From contig NC_045151.1 in NCBI RefSeq assembly GCF_008831285.2, positions 10,778,571 through 10,842,570 on the forward strand: 64,000 nt of DNA, written 5' to 3'. This DNA is from Nymphaea colorata. Taxonomy: Eukaryota > Streptophyta > Magnoliopsida > Nymphaeales > Nymphaeaceae. The position numbers and the translations under genes are program-made. The notes under the pieces are model-generated. The model saw nothing but the letters and a program-made list of their open reading frames with translations, ran no database searches and was not told where the DNA came from. Of the stretch, positions 42,721 through 55,485 are shown one piece after another (within the stretch, counting starts at the first letter, position 1; every line of letters starts with the position of its first letter).

Positions 42721-43932
42721 AGGATGGATGGTGGTCGTTGGCATCCCACCACTCAGCATATTCCTTCTTCACCACTGGGCCTATGAACCAAGTGTATGAT
42801 ATTTGTGTCTTCCATTTTTGTCGAGCTACTGCAAACAATGCTGTCCATTGAGGAGAACTAAGGTCAAATTCGGGAATAGCTCCAATTGGTGCATGCACAT
42901 AGACCATCTTCTGCCTTTGAGAGAACTGTCTCATACATCTATCAGCACAATAATCAACTATGAAGTAAGGGCCCAAGAGTGTGGTACGCCCATGATGATG
43001 GTGAATGTATCGGGGTAGGCTCTGCCGACGATCACAATAATCCCAAATGATCTCTCCTTCATTCAATTGCTCGATCAAATGACGGTATTGCTCCAAGGTT
43101 GTCAATGATCCATCAGTGTTTCTGAATAGACTGGCTTGGGGTCCCGCATGCTTGAGGAACCACAATTGTAAAGCATATGTGCATCCTTCTATGAAGTCGA
43201 TATCTCCAATGGTAAAGCGGGTGAGTCCTCGGTAAAGGAAGGCTAAGGCTGTCATTGCTACTGACAAGTGTCGGGTCCCTCTATATCCCAATACTCGAAA
43301 AAGTTGGGCAATACGGACATCTAAAAGGTCACTTCCATCGGTAAAAAGGGTCACTCCTACTGTGCAGAGCATCATACAATGTTTAATTCTCCCTATGGTT
43401 TTCGAGGTAGGGTAGAAGGTTCAACATAGGTTCCAAATTCTTCATACAAATTTTTCATGTTGATGCTTTGATTTTCATGGTTTTCTACTAAAGGCCAAGT
43501 TTTCTGTCCAGTAAAGTGAGCAATGAGGTCATTTGCATTGACCTTGGTTGGGCTCATAAGGAATTGTTTTTCCAATAGATCATTTGGGTCACAAGTTGGG
43601 GTAGGGAGGTCTAGTATTTCGGCAAATTCATCTAGTAATATTGTCATTTCTCCCCATGGAAACCAAAAAGAGGAGGTCCTTGGGTTCCAACGCTCGGCGA
43701 TTGCATGTACCAAATTTCCATTAACTGACTGCATTCCTCCAACTGCCACTGTCTCTAGCCCACATTCTTCAATGTAAGAAGGAAACATCCGAGAGAAGGT
43801 GGGATACCAAGTCCGATACTATTCGGGAGCCAAAGGTTGAGACTCAAGAGAAATGTAGGTGGACCGTTCGGGACCTTCCCCAAAGAGGATGTGATCATAA
43901 GGGAATGTGACACCACGTTGGAAAGAATACAT
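42721..43932 (-). pseudogene. ORF1 of the giant element, plant-mobile-domain-like
   Basis: It starts at an ATG (43930-43932, MYSFQRGVTFPYDHILFGEG). A TAG at 43819-43821 (APE-stop-YRTW) follows in both copies. It then reads AIAERWNPRTSSFWFPWGEM, LLDEFAEILDLPTP, a long helical region (LFRVLGYRGTRHLSVAMTALAFLYRGL) and CADRCMRQFSQRQ near the end. The ERW-P-T-F-PWGEMT-L pattern and the D-R-MRQF tail resemble the plant mobile domain (also called aminotransferase-like), a family found in host genes and in transposons. Its role in the element is unknown. Two one-base losses (about 43396 and 42737) break this copy; the right-hand copy is open after the TAG. Confidence 0.68.
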
Positions 43933-44740
43933 CTTGAATGATGACTCTAAAAGATAAAAATTGAATTAGTGGAAAACATTGACTAGGTTGACAAAGACAA
44001 TATGAGGTAGATGTGTGAATGGGTTGCAAATCATCACATAAGGTTTCACGCACATCAACATCTATCATGAAATAATTTTCTTTTTTTTTAAAAAATTGGG
44101 TATAGGAACCTAATTGAGAAATTGAGATAATTTTGTGTGACGATAATCCGATATCAAGTTATGCTTATATACCTTAGCCAAATGGCTTAGTACGAGCATA
44201 GATTCTTCCTTAGGCAACTAAGGGTAGAGTTCATCAACTTCTTCTTGATCACTCGTCGATATACCATAAATTACCACTCATGGTACTAACGAGGGGGCGT
44301 TCCCGCCCAAGGTGTGGTCTAGTTGTAAGGCTTAGTCTTGTGCTACTACCAAAGACCAAGCCCGTAACATGATGACCGGACAAATAGGTATGAAGAATTT
44401 TGAAATATGAGAAATCATATAAATTGAGTTGTCTCTAATGCAATGTTGCCTAAGTTTGAAGATTAAAATAGAAGAGCAAACATGGCTTTTAAACAACTCC
44501 TAAATTGAGAAGGGTGGTATGTGATCATAAATATGTGTGAACATGATTGATCCTTCTCAATTAGTCCTATGTGCAAGAAAACATTCACAATCATCAAACA
44601 ATGCAATGAAATGCCAATGGGGTCGAGGCCAAAATAGGGGACATGCTTTATCATTGGCAATACATGAGATGTTCAAATTAGTGAAATGCATCAATAATCA
44701 TAGCCAAACGATGACGGGTCCATCACGGTCGCCATCTGTT
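43933..44740 (-). other. Leader of the giant element with primer site
   Basis: About 0.8 kb lies between the 5' LTR and ORF1 with no coding sequence recognised. Next to the LTR the - strand reads AACAGATGGCGACCGTGATG; the TGGCGAC start resembles the arginine-tRNA primer sites used by Ogre elements, set back by five bases (about 44720-44735). Confidence 0.55.
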
Positions 44741-47700
44741 TGCATCCCAAAATTTCATTGGTTTTGGAGTGCTCCTAGAAAAATAAGGTTTTTCTTTTGA
44801 AAGATGAAAGAAAGGGACTCGCCCGTCGGTACGAGGATCGACCGTTCCCGGCGCCTTTACCGGGGGTAATCAACCAAGGACTATGTTTATCATTGATGCA
44901 TTTCGTTTAACTTAAACATCTTTTTTTATTCTATATGCGGTGTAGAAAATATTGAAAGTTTGGAGTTTAAACTTTTGAAAAGGTTCTTGAAGAATTGCAT
45001 GAAAATGTGAAATGTTTTGAGGAAAAAGTGAAACTAGTAAATATCATTTGAAAAGCTTGTAAAACATTTTGAAATCATTTTAGTGTTCTCTTAAGACTTT
45101 AAGTAGGTTAGAGAGTTACCACCTAGCTAGAGCTTCATCCCTTCTTGCTTAAGTTTCTTTGAGAGGTTTTGTGATCATAAGTGAAATAAAGTGGGTGAGA
45201 ATGCATGGATGCATTTACCCTATATGATTGAAAAAATGTAAAACATTCCTACCACAACATTCATCTAATGTCATTCCTACACAACATACATCTAAGATTT
45301 CGTTGTATAATTATTGTACATAAGAAGGAAAAGTTTTTGAAAAGTGATAGAGATTGTAGACCATCAAGCATGATTCCAATATTGGGTCATACTTGGTTGT
45401 GGTCTATTGAAGTAGGTATATAGAAAGTTCATGAGATGAAGTGTTAAAAAGAATATAAAAGATAAAACACTCTTATGAAAGGAAAGAGAGAGATATAGAG
45501 AAAGACATGCATACATGTGTACATACCATCACATATACACATATATGAAAGCTTAAGAAAAAAGATGTATTGATTCGAAGAGAAAGAGAGATTTTAGAGG
45601 AAAAGAAAAATATCATATGCATATATGGGTATAAGAAATTTATAAAAGAAGATATTGTCTGAAAAGAGGAATAAATATTTGAAAGAGAGGAAATGAGCAC
45701 ATGTACATACGTATTCATGCACATATGAAAATTTATAAAATAAAAAATGAAAGCATAGAGAGGAAGATGGGGTCATCATGTTGGCATAAATGTATATAAC
45801 ATGTGTATACATCCATACCTTCACAAGATTAGAAAAATCAAGGAACAACTTAAAATTACCAACTTCAAATTTAATGTGGGCCGGAGGGGAGCTTGGACTC
45901 ATGCAAGAGTCTAAGCTAAGTCCTAAGGCCATGTTAGAAGGTTCTTTTTTGAAAATGTTTTGAAAAATATGATTATATAAGCATAGAATGTATTATTGGT
46001 TTGTTGTAAGGGATATATTTTTCCACCGTTGGGCATGGAAAGAAAACAAGCAACATAACGAGGCACTCGTTAGGGTTCCTAATGTGATGATTAAGAAGGA
46101 AACTAGCGCAAAATGATATGGAAATGCATATTAACATGTACATTTTCGTGAGGGTTTATCCCGGGTTGGACAAGTCCCAACCTCAAAGATTAATATGAAA
46201 ATAAAGAGTCCCCAAACCACACTCTCATTCCCGACATGCATTCACATGTAAGTAAAGAACCAAGCAACTATGCATGCATAATATATAGATAACTTCAAGG
46301 AAGAAAGAAAGAAAGAGATGATGGAAAAAGCAAAGTTCAATTAGGAGGGAAGACATGATGTAACTATGAATTGATATACCACCTCATCTTCTCATGTTCC
46401 CGGTGCACTTGAGTATAGCCTCTTGACTCTAAAATAGAGATTGAGAGCTATCTTTTTGGCCATGGAGAAATGAGGAAGAGAGGAAAATAAGAGGAAACAA
46501 AAGAACAATAAGAATGTATTCATGAAAAGAAGAACATGATTAAAATGAAAGATCATCTCATCTTTCCATGCTCCCGGTGCACTTTGAGTATAGCCTCTTG
46601 TCTCTAAAAAGAGATTGAGAGCTACCTTCTTTAGCTGTGGGGAGATGAAGATGAGAGAAAATGTAGAAAGAGAAACAATGTTATATTTAATAAAAGAGAA
46701 AACATGATTCAATCATGAAATGAAAGATCCTCTCATCTTTTCACGCTCCCAATGCACTTGAGCATAGCCTCTTGTCTCTAAAAAGAGATTGAGGGCTATC
46801 TCCTTTGGTCATGGGAAGAGGAAGAAGAGAAAAAAAAAAATAACAAGAACAAGACTATATTGAAGAAATGAAATAACAATAACAACAAAAATATATTCAT
46901 TAAGGAAAAGAATAACAACAACAAGAATATATTGAAGAGAAGAAAAGCAAGAAAATATTATAAAGAGAAAGAACAAGAACAACAAGAATACTTGAAAGAG
47001 CATGATTTAATCATAAAATAAAATATCATCTCATCATGCTCCCGGTGCATTTGAGCATAGCCTCTTGTCTCTAAAAAGAGGTTGAGTGCTATCTCCTTTG
47101 GCCATGGGGAGATGAAGATGAGAAGAGAAAATGAAAACAACAACAAGACTATTTAAGAAAAAGAAATAACATAATAATAAGAATATTAATGAAAAGAAAG
47201 AAGAGAGAAATGAGAGGGATGAAGATTACATACCTCTAATGGGAAATGACTAAGGAAGATGAACACCTTCACTTGAAGATCCCCTTTTGAATGAAGCTCC
47301 AAGTGCTTGCTCTAAGTTGGAGAAGGAAATGAAAGAGGAAGAGGGAGAGAGAGAGAGCTCAAGAGAAACTCTAAGTCTTCAAGTGAGAATACACTAGAGT
47401 TTCTCCCAAGGACCAATCTTGCCCAAGAGGGAGGATATGGGGGGTATTTATAGAGGATTTTGGAGCCAAAACCCAAAATTTGAATTTTTTGACCTAAAAA
47501 GACTAAAATCACCCTCCAAAAGAGATTTTTTTGGCCAAAAGGAAGGGCAAATGGTCTTGTCCACCCAAAAAGACTAAAATTACCCTCTAAAAGGATGTTT
47601 TTTGGTCAAAAGGAGGGTAAATTGGTCTTGTTTACCAAAAAGACTAAAATCACCCTCTAAAAGGAGGTTTTTTGGTCAAAAGAGGGGCAAATCGGTCTTG

Positions 47701-48043
47701 TTTAAAAAAGACTAAAATCACCCTCTAAAAGGAGGTTTTTTGGTCAAAAGAGGGGCAAATCGGTCTTGTTTAAAAAAGACTAAAATCACCCTCTAAAAGG
47801 AGGTTTTTTGGTCAAAAGGAGGGCAAATCGGTCTTGTTTAAAAAGACTAAAATCACCCTCTAAAAGGAGGTTTTTGGTCAAAGAAAGGGCAAATTAGTCT
47901 TAAATGATTGATTTGGATCTGAACTTGGGTTTTGGATCTAAAAGTAGTATTTTGGATTTAATTTGGATCTGAAAGTTCTATTTTGGATTTAATTTGGATC
48001 TGAGAGTAGTATTTTGGATTTAATTTGGATCTGAAAGTAGTAT
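44741..48043 (-). repeat. Giant element 5' LTR, cut by the gap
   Basis: It starts TGCATCCCAAAA and matches the 3' LTR to its 31-bp array (equivalent of 35476). It is 3303 bp against 3372 bp for the same stretch of the 3' LTR. Many of the differences I inspected are one- or two-base losses in homopolymers, so much of the divergence may be uncorrected sequence at a contig end rather than age. The TATA box is at 47445-47452. The last ~140 bp of the LTR are missing. Confidence 0.82.
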
Positions 48044-48143
48044 NNNNNNNNNNNNNNNNNNNNNNNNNNNNNNNNNNNNNNNNNNNNNNNNNNNNNNNNN
48101 NNNNNNNNNNNNNNNNNNNNNNNNNNNNNNNNNNNNNNNNNNN
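48044..48143. other. Assembly gap of exactly 100 Ns
   Basis: A fixed 100-N spacer as placed by scaffolding software. The left side ends within an LTR tandem array; the right side starts in the middle of a copia gag gene identical to 28791 onward. Confidence 0.97.
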
Positions 48144-49495
48144 TTTTGGTGTAAAAAGCAACATGTTGACTAGTATCCTCATGATACATACTCCGCATAG
48201 TTTCATGACTCTGAAGTAAAGCTACCACATCTATGTAGGACGGTGTTGGGGGTTTCATCATAGTGGTGGTAAAAGACTCGTATTCATATCCCAATCCACT
48301 AAGGAGCCAAAAAAACTTTGGAATGGTCTTCTATAGGCTTGCCTATGGCCGCAAGCCATCACATATCTTTTCGAACCCACAAATGTAATCAGCAATAGAC
48401 ATATTTCTTTTCTTATAAGTCTGAAGTTTTTGCATAAGTGTCCTCTCTCTTGACATTTATGAGAGAAATGTGTCATAAGAGTATGCCATACCCCTTTAGA
48501 CTTCTGCAAGAGTGCCGGTGATCCATGCACGCAATAGTCGATCCGATTTTTGCCATGCTTGATAGATTGGGTTCACTCGTTCCTCCACCGTACCGTCTTC
48601 TTTGGTATGCTGGACGCTGGGTTCGGGCGCAGCTATCTCTCCTTCAGTGAACTCAATCATATCTTGGCTCTCAATAAGTCCAAGCAGTTGGGTTTTCCAT
48701 ATCAAAAAATTGGTTTGGTTCAACTTAATAGTCACAAAGTTTGCGACATTTAAGTTGTAAGGGTATGGGAAAGGAGAGGAGACGATGGGAGCCATTGATG
48801 ATATACTAAAAAAACTCACCACCTTCAAAAAATCGTAGAAAATCAATGGATCGTCGGATGATTTGAAATTTGGACTGTAGTTAGCTGGAACACTGAGGAA
48901 GGGACGCTCCAAAAATAAGATCAATCCGAGCTCTTCTCGAAAAAGGCGCCCCGGAGGAAAGTTTTTGGACAACAGCGGCGGCACTTATAGAATGCCGGCT
49001 TTCCACCGGCGGCACTTATAGAATGCCGGCTTCTCCTAGTCACCAAAACAAATCCGCTCGTGAAGCTTTTACAGCTCTGATACCATGTGAGGAGGGAACA
49101 AGAGACAAGCTTTTACGTGGTTCGGTGAAGCACACCTACGTCCACGAGAGAGGCTCTTCCATCGTGTGTTGGTGGAGAGGTTCGTTCCACTATTTATAAT
49201 GTTTACACATCAATCTTCTCCTTGATTTTAGAGAGATTATGTTGCTCTTTTGAGCTGCACACAATCGTTTGATTGGGGATTGACTTTCCTTGTTGGGTTT
49301 TGCTCTCCTTGATTGCGATCCTCATTTGTAACCATAGCTTGCTTTCCTTATCATCATATTCTTTAATAACTGACGTGATCTGTAGGGTGGCTGGCGTAAT
49401 CTTCATTCTGGCTGTTTGCTGATTGTAGTCCTGCTGATTTAAGATCTGGCATGATCTCATTCTAAGCAGTTCTGCTTATATCCCTTTACCGTTCA
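48144..49495 (-). mobile_element. Copia element 5' part, second copy
   Basis: Gag (frame broken as in the first copy, starting at the ATG equivalent to 29442), leader direct repeat, primer site TGGTATCAGAGC and 5' LTR (49086-49495, 410 bp). It begins abruptly at the gap. It has more small deletions than 28791-30150. Confidence 0.85.
49086..49495 (-). repeat. Copia 5' LTR, second copy
   Basis: The same LTR as 29734-30150 with about seven net single-base losses (for example tgtgaggaggg for tgtgagagaggg, ccgttcag for ccgtttcag). Confidence 0.85.
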
Positions 49496-49967
49496 GGGTG
49501 GTGTCAGCTGAATGTATGATATAAGCAGTGCACTTCCTTACAAGCCCAAAATATCGGGTACGTAGTCTCTTCGGCTTGTTGACACAGCACACAGCGACTC
49601 GCTAGAGGCATTCCCCATCACTGAAGATTGCATTGTATCTGAACTTAGTCCTTGAAGAATGAACAAAAAATATAGTCTGATACGAGATGGAACCTAGAAG
49701 ACGACAACGGCTACCGAGGTATAACATTGGCATGGGGGAAAGTAGAGAGTGGTAGATGGTAGAAGTAGAAAATCTGCCGGTCATGCATTCAGCCCAAGGC
49801 CACTACATGGAGGAAACATGGGAGTGAAGGGAGGTCACTGAAGTGTGACAAAACTTTAAGTTCAGCATATGCAATCATCTGAGGTGGATGATGGTGGCAC
49901 GAACCAAGGGGAAGTGCTAGCTCCAGTATAATATATTTATGTTGGAGGAGCGGGTGCAGGTACTTAA

Positions 49968-50002
<35 letters not shown>

Positions 50003-50486
50003 TATGCAATAGAGGAAAAGTGCTACACTCTATAGCTGAAAATTAGCAGCTGACGAGCTGCCTTGCTCATCAAAAAGACAAATCGAAGACCCTGCAACAG
50101 AATGATGCTTAAAAACACCAGATAATGGGTCAGCTCAAAAGAAATGTGCCAAATAGGAATTAATAACCTTGACTATTTTAGGAGGCATGCAAACAAGAGA
50201 CATGAGATGCACAGGAATGGTGGAGAGGAATGTGTTTAATGAGCACTAACAACCTGCCATTGTAAGGTATTTGCCTTGCCAAGACAAAAGTCGTGACTTG
50301 ATCTTGTCCACATAGGTAGTCCAATCAGTTGAAGTGATTGGCAGCAATTTTATGGTAAACCCAAGAAAGTAAGTGGGAGAGTAAGAGATAGGGCAATTAA
50401 AAATAGCACTACAAACACCCTTAGTCACTTTGAATGGATTAACAAAGCATTTTGCCTGATTAATATGAAGACTCGATACAAGAGAG
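49496..50486 (-). mobile_element. LINE segment, second copy
   Basis: It repeats 30151-31144: zinc-finger block PLASRCVLC, VLIKHILSTIPVHLMS-type RT end and the TG/TA microsatellite at about 49968-50003. In this copy the frame with STDWTTYVDKIKSRLLSWQG is open where the first copy is shifted, because of a one-base difference near 50351. Confidence 0.7.
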
Positions 50487-51191
50487 TGTCACGGGCCGAG
50501 TTTCTCCAGCCCGCGCGGCGCCGAAGGCGTTCCCCAAAGCCTTTGGCCACCGTCTTTCTCTTAAGCTAGCGGAAGCATCATCTTTTCTTCGGGACTGTGG
50601 ACTAGACGAGGAGTGATAAGCACTCGGTACAACCATCACCCAGGTTTATCCCATTGTCGACCATCGGCAAGCCGTGGCCATTAGGCCCTGTCAGAACATT
50701 GACATTCCTCCAAGTGCCTATCTGCATCCAAGCGAATTCTGGGTGGGGGTAGACTTCCCTTGGGAGGAAGTCCCCAGCCGAAGCCAGTTGACGACTATAT
50801 GTCATTAAGTAACGCGGCCGACCATCGCCCTACTCGACATGAGCATTTACTTGCTCACCCCCACGTGACTCTACGCGGTTGTGGAACGCAGCGTATGCGC
50901 CCACTGGGGGGAATTGCCCCTAACCCACGCGCACCCCTTTGTGTATCCAAACACTACGCGTGGGGAAACCACTGGATCCCCAACGACGGACTTGCACTTC
51001 CAAAGGACCCCTGATCTTGATGCATTGAAATGCCTTGTCGTCGCACTACCGCGCTGCACATTCCACGTGCATTGCTTTCTGCTAGACTCGGCACGCGATT
51101 GAATCCCACATGCCTTCCAATATGCCTAAGCTGGCCAAGCAGCATCACCTTTTACTGGCTTGGCCGGGCCAGACACAGCCGGCCGGCAACA
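50487..51191 (-). repeat. GC-rich gypsy-type LTR, second copy
   Basis: Same as 31145-31854, five bases shorter overall. Confidence 0.65.
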
Positions 51192-51442
51192 TTCTCCCAC
51201 CACCAAAATCGTCATTGTCCTCAATGACTCTGCCCCGAGCGATAGAAGTTCAGCTACCGTTCCCTTGATTTCTTTTGAATTGAGCCTTCGTCCGTTCGGT
51301 CTGGTTGACGCACCCATCACGTCGCGACTACTCGCCTATCGGGTGTTTTGCCTCTAGTCCATTCCTTAGCATCATCCCACTTTTCTATCATTGTTTACAC
51401 TTTTCCTTACTAAAGTCTGGAACATCTCCGACGACCACTATT
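51192..51442 (-). pseudogene. Internal end of the gypsy-type element, second copy
   Basis: Same as 31855-32104: a stop-rich tail ending in a G-rich polypurine tract. It is cut by the giant LTR. Confidence 0.42.
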
Positions 51443-54400
51443 TGCAACCCAAAATTTTCATTGGTTGTGGAGTGCTCCAGAAAAATAAGGTTTTCTTTGA
51501 AAGATGAAAGAAAGGAACTCGCCCGTCGATACGAGGATCGACTGTTCCTGGCGCCTTACCGGGGTAATCAACCCAAGGACTATGTTTATCATTGATGCAT
51601 TTCGTTTTAACTTAAACATCTTTTTTTATTCTATATGTAGTGTAGAAAATATTGAAAGTTTGGAGTTTCAAAACTTTTGAAAAGGTTCTTGAAGAATTGC
51701 TTGAAAATGTGAAATGTTTTGAGGAAAAAGTGAAACTAGTAAATATCATTTGAAAAGCTTGTGAAAATATTTTGAAATCATTTTAGTGTTCTCTTAAGAC
51801 TTTAAGTAGGTTAGAGATTTTGCTCTAATTCGGTTACCACCTAGCTAGAGCTCCATCCCTTCTTGCTTAAGTTCCTTTGGAGAGGTGTTTGTGATCATAA
51901 GTGAAATAAAGTGGGTGAGAATGCATGGATGCATTTACCCTATATGATTGAAAAAATGTAAAACATTTCTACCACAACATTCATCTAATGTCATTCCTAC
52001 CACAACATACATCTAAGATTTCGTTGTTATAATTATTGTACATAAGAATGAAAAGTTTTTGAAAAGGGATAGAGATTGTAGACTATCAAGCATGATTCCA
52101 ATGTTAGGTCATTACTTGGTTTGTGGTCTTATTGAAGTCGGTATATAGAAAGTTCATGAGATGAGAGTGTTAAAAAAACATAAAAGATAAAACACTCTTA
52201 TGAAAGGAAAGAGAGAGATATAGAGAAAGACATGCATACATGTGTACAGACCATCACATATACACATATATGAAAGCTTAAGAGAAAAAGATGTATTGAT
52301 TCGAAGAGAAAGAGAGATTTTAGAGGAAAAGAAAAATATCATACGCATATATGGGTATGAGAAATTTTATAAGAGAAGATATTTGTTTTGAAAAGAGGAA
52401 TAAATATTTGAAAGAGAGGAAATGGAGCACATGTACATACGTATTCATGTACATATGAAAATTTATAAAATAAAAAAATGAAAGCATAGAGAGAGAAAGA
52501 TGGGGGTCATCATGTTGGCATAAATGTATATAACGTGTGTATACATCCATACCTTCACAAGATTAGAAAAGTGAAGGAACAACTTAAAATTACCAACTTC
52601 AAATTTAATGTGGGCCGGAGGGGAGCTTGGACTCATGCAAGAGTCTAAGCTAAGTCCCTAAGGCCATGTTAGAAGGTTCTTTTTGAAAATGTTTTGGAAA
52701 ATATGATTTATATAAGCATAGAATGTTATTATTTGGTTTGTTGTAAGAGATATATTTCTTCCACCGTTGGGCATGGAAGAAAACAAGCAACATAACGAGG
52801 CACTTGTTAGGGTTCCTAATGTGATGATTAAGAAGGAAACTAGCGCAAAATGATATGGAAATGCATATTAACATGTACATTTTCGTGAGGGTTTATCCCG
52901 AGTTGGACAAGTCCCAACCTCAAAGATTAATATGAAAATAAAGAGTCCCCAAACCACACTCTCATTCCCGACATGCATTCACATGGAAGTAAAGAACCAA
53001 GCAACTATGCATGCATAATATATAGATAACTTTCAAGGAAGGAAAGAAAGAAAGAGGATGATGGAAAAAGCAAAGTTCAATTAGGAGGGAAGACATGATG
53101 TAACTATGAATTGATATACCACCTCATCTTCTCATGTTCCCGGTGCACTTGAGTATAGCCTCTTGACTCTAAAATAGAGATTGAGAGCTAATCTTTTGGC
53201 CATGGAGAAATGAGGAAAAGAAGAAAATAAGAGGAAACAAAAGAACAATAAGAATGTATTCATAAAAAGAAAGAACATGATTAAAATGAAAGATCATTTC
53301 ATCTTTCCATGCTCCCGGTGCACTTTGAGTATAGCCTTTTGTCTCTAAAAAGAGATTGAGAGCTACCGTCTTTAGCTGTGGGGAGATGAAGATGAGGAAA
53401 AAATGTAGAAAGAGAAACAATGTTATATTTAATAAAAGAGAAAACATGATTCAATTATGAAATGAAAGATCCTCTCATCTTTTCACGCTCCCAATGTACT
53501 TGAGCATAGCCTCTTGTCTCTAAAAAGAGATTGAGGGCTATCTTCTTTGGTCATGGGAAGAGTAAGAAGACAAAAAAAGAAAATAACAAGAACAAGACTA
53601 TATTGAAGAAATGAAATAACAATAACAACAAAAATATATTCATTAAGGAAAAGAATAACAACAACAAGAATATATTGAAGAGAAGAAAGAGCAAGAAGAT
53701 ATTGATAAAGAGAAAGAACAAGAACAACAAGAATACTTGAAAGATCATGATTTAATCATAAAATAAAATATCATCTCATCTTTTCATGCTCCCGGTGCAT
53801 TTGAGCATAGCCTCTTGTCTCTAAAAAGAGGTTGAGTGCCATCCCCTTTGGCCATAGGGAGATGAAGATGAGAAGAGAAAATGAAAACAACAACAAGACT
53901 ATATTTGAGAAAAAGAAATAACATCTTAATAAGAATATTAATGAAAAGAAAGAAGAGAGAAATGAGAGGGATGAAGATTACATACCTCTAATGGGAAATG
54001 ACCTAAGGAAGATGAACACCTTCACTTGAAGATCCCCTTTTGAATGAAGCTCCAAGAGTGTTTGCTCTAAGTTGGAGAAGGAAATGGAAAGAGGAAGAGG
54101 GAAAGAGAGAGAGCTCAAGAGAAACTCTAAGTCTTCAAGTGAGAATACACTAGAGTTTATCTCAAGGACCAATCTTGCCCAAGAGGGAGGATATGGGGGG
54201 GTATTTATAGAGGATTTTGGAGCCAAAACCCAAAATTTGAATTTTTTGACCTAAAAAGACTAAAATGACCCTCCAAAAGAAGATTTTTTTGGCCAAAAGG
54301 AAGGGCAAATGAGTCTTGTCCACCCAAAAAGACTAAAATTACCCTCTAAAAGGATGTTTTTTTGGTCAAAAGGAGGGGTAAATTGGTCTTGTTTACCAAA

Positions 54401-54955
54401 AAGACTAAAATCACTCTCTAAAAGGAGGTTTTTTGGTCAAAAAGAGGGGCAAATCGGTCTTGTTTAAAAAAAACTAAAATCACCCTCTAAAAGGAGGTTT
54501 TTTGGTCAAAAGAAGGGGCAAATCAGTCTTGTTTAAAAAAGACTAAAATCACCCTCTAAAATGAGGTTTTTTGGTCAAAAGGATGGGCAAATCGGTCTTG
54601 TTTGCCCAAAAAGACTAAAATCACCCTCTAAAAGGAGGTTTTTGGTTATAAGAAAGGGCAAATTAGTCTTAAATGATTGATTTGGATCTGAACTTGGGTT
54701 TTGGATCTAAAAGTAGTATTTTGGATTTAATTTGGATCTGAAAGTTCTATTTTGGATTTAATTTGGATCTAAGAGTAGTATTTTGGATTTAATTTGGATC
54801 TGAAAGTAGTATTTTGGATTTAATTTGGATCTACGAGTAGTATTTTGGATTTAATTTGGATCTGAAAGTTGTATTTTGGAAATCTTGTGCTTAAATTTGA
54901 ATTTTGCACTTGGATAAAACATCATAGTCCTTTAGAAAAATTTGGGGTGATTACA
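51443..54955 (-). repeat. Giant element 3' LTR, second copy
   Basis: It is 3513 bp, with all arrays of the first copy: the about 70-bp units (about 54249-54673), the 31-bp units (about 54717-54877) and the TATA box at 54202-54209. Apart from its first few hundred bases it looks base-identical to 32105-35619 wherever compared. Confidence 0.85.
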
Positions 54956-55052
54956 GATGCCCCTCTTTGTTAATAAGCCGGTGTTAGCCGTGCTTAGTGA
55001 CAAAGATAAACGCCACAAATTTTTCAAACAAGACATTTTCATAGAGATGTTT

Positions 55053-55346
55053 CAGGCTTTACCCCTTACCTGAATGAGTTGTTTGAGCTTAAATTGCAGG
55101 TTTAACCCCTTACCTGCATGGGTTTGCCGATTTCAAATTCAGGTTTAACCCCCTGAATGGGTTGCCTTGACTTGCATCACAAGTTGAACCCTTTAACTGT
55201 GTGGGTTGCTTTGGCTTGTAGCACAGGTTTAACCTCTTTGCCTGTATGGGTTGCTTTGGCTAGCATTGCAGGTTTAACCCCTTGCCTGCATGGGTTGCCC
55301 TCATATTGCAGGTTTAACCCTTTACCTGCACGGATTGCTCTCAAGC
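55053..55346. repeat. 43-bp minisatellite, second copy
   Basis: The same seven units as 35717-36010, without differences that I can see. Confidence 0.82.
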
Positions 55347-55485
55347 CCTGAGCGATAAAAAAAATAAAAAAATAAAAATGCCCCAGTGTAATTGTCATGT
55401 TTTACAACTGGGAAGAATCTAGATTGAATAGTCGATGTGGAAACACAAATGTTTTGACATTGATTGAAAAATGAATACAAGAGAA

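Larger units (their letters stand above)
32105..48043 (-). mobile_element. Giant Ogre/Tat-like Ty3/gypsy retrotransposon (right LTR cut by the gap)
   Basis: The element is about 16 kb and reads right to left: 5' LTR (44741 to the gap), primer site, about 0.8 kb leader, ORF1 (plant-mobile-domain-like), gag with zinc knuckle, protease with G-patch tail, probable intron, RT, RNase H, archaeal-type second RNase H, integrase, minisatellite, polypurine tract, 3' LTR (32105-35619). Large LTRs, an ORF before gag, a second RNase H and an intron before RT are the combination described for Ogre and Tat elements. Five in-frame stops and altered catalytic residues make it non-autonomous. It is inserted in the gypsy-type element at 32104. 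Confidence 0.85.
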
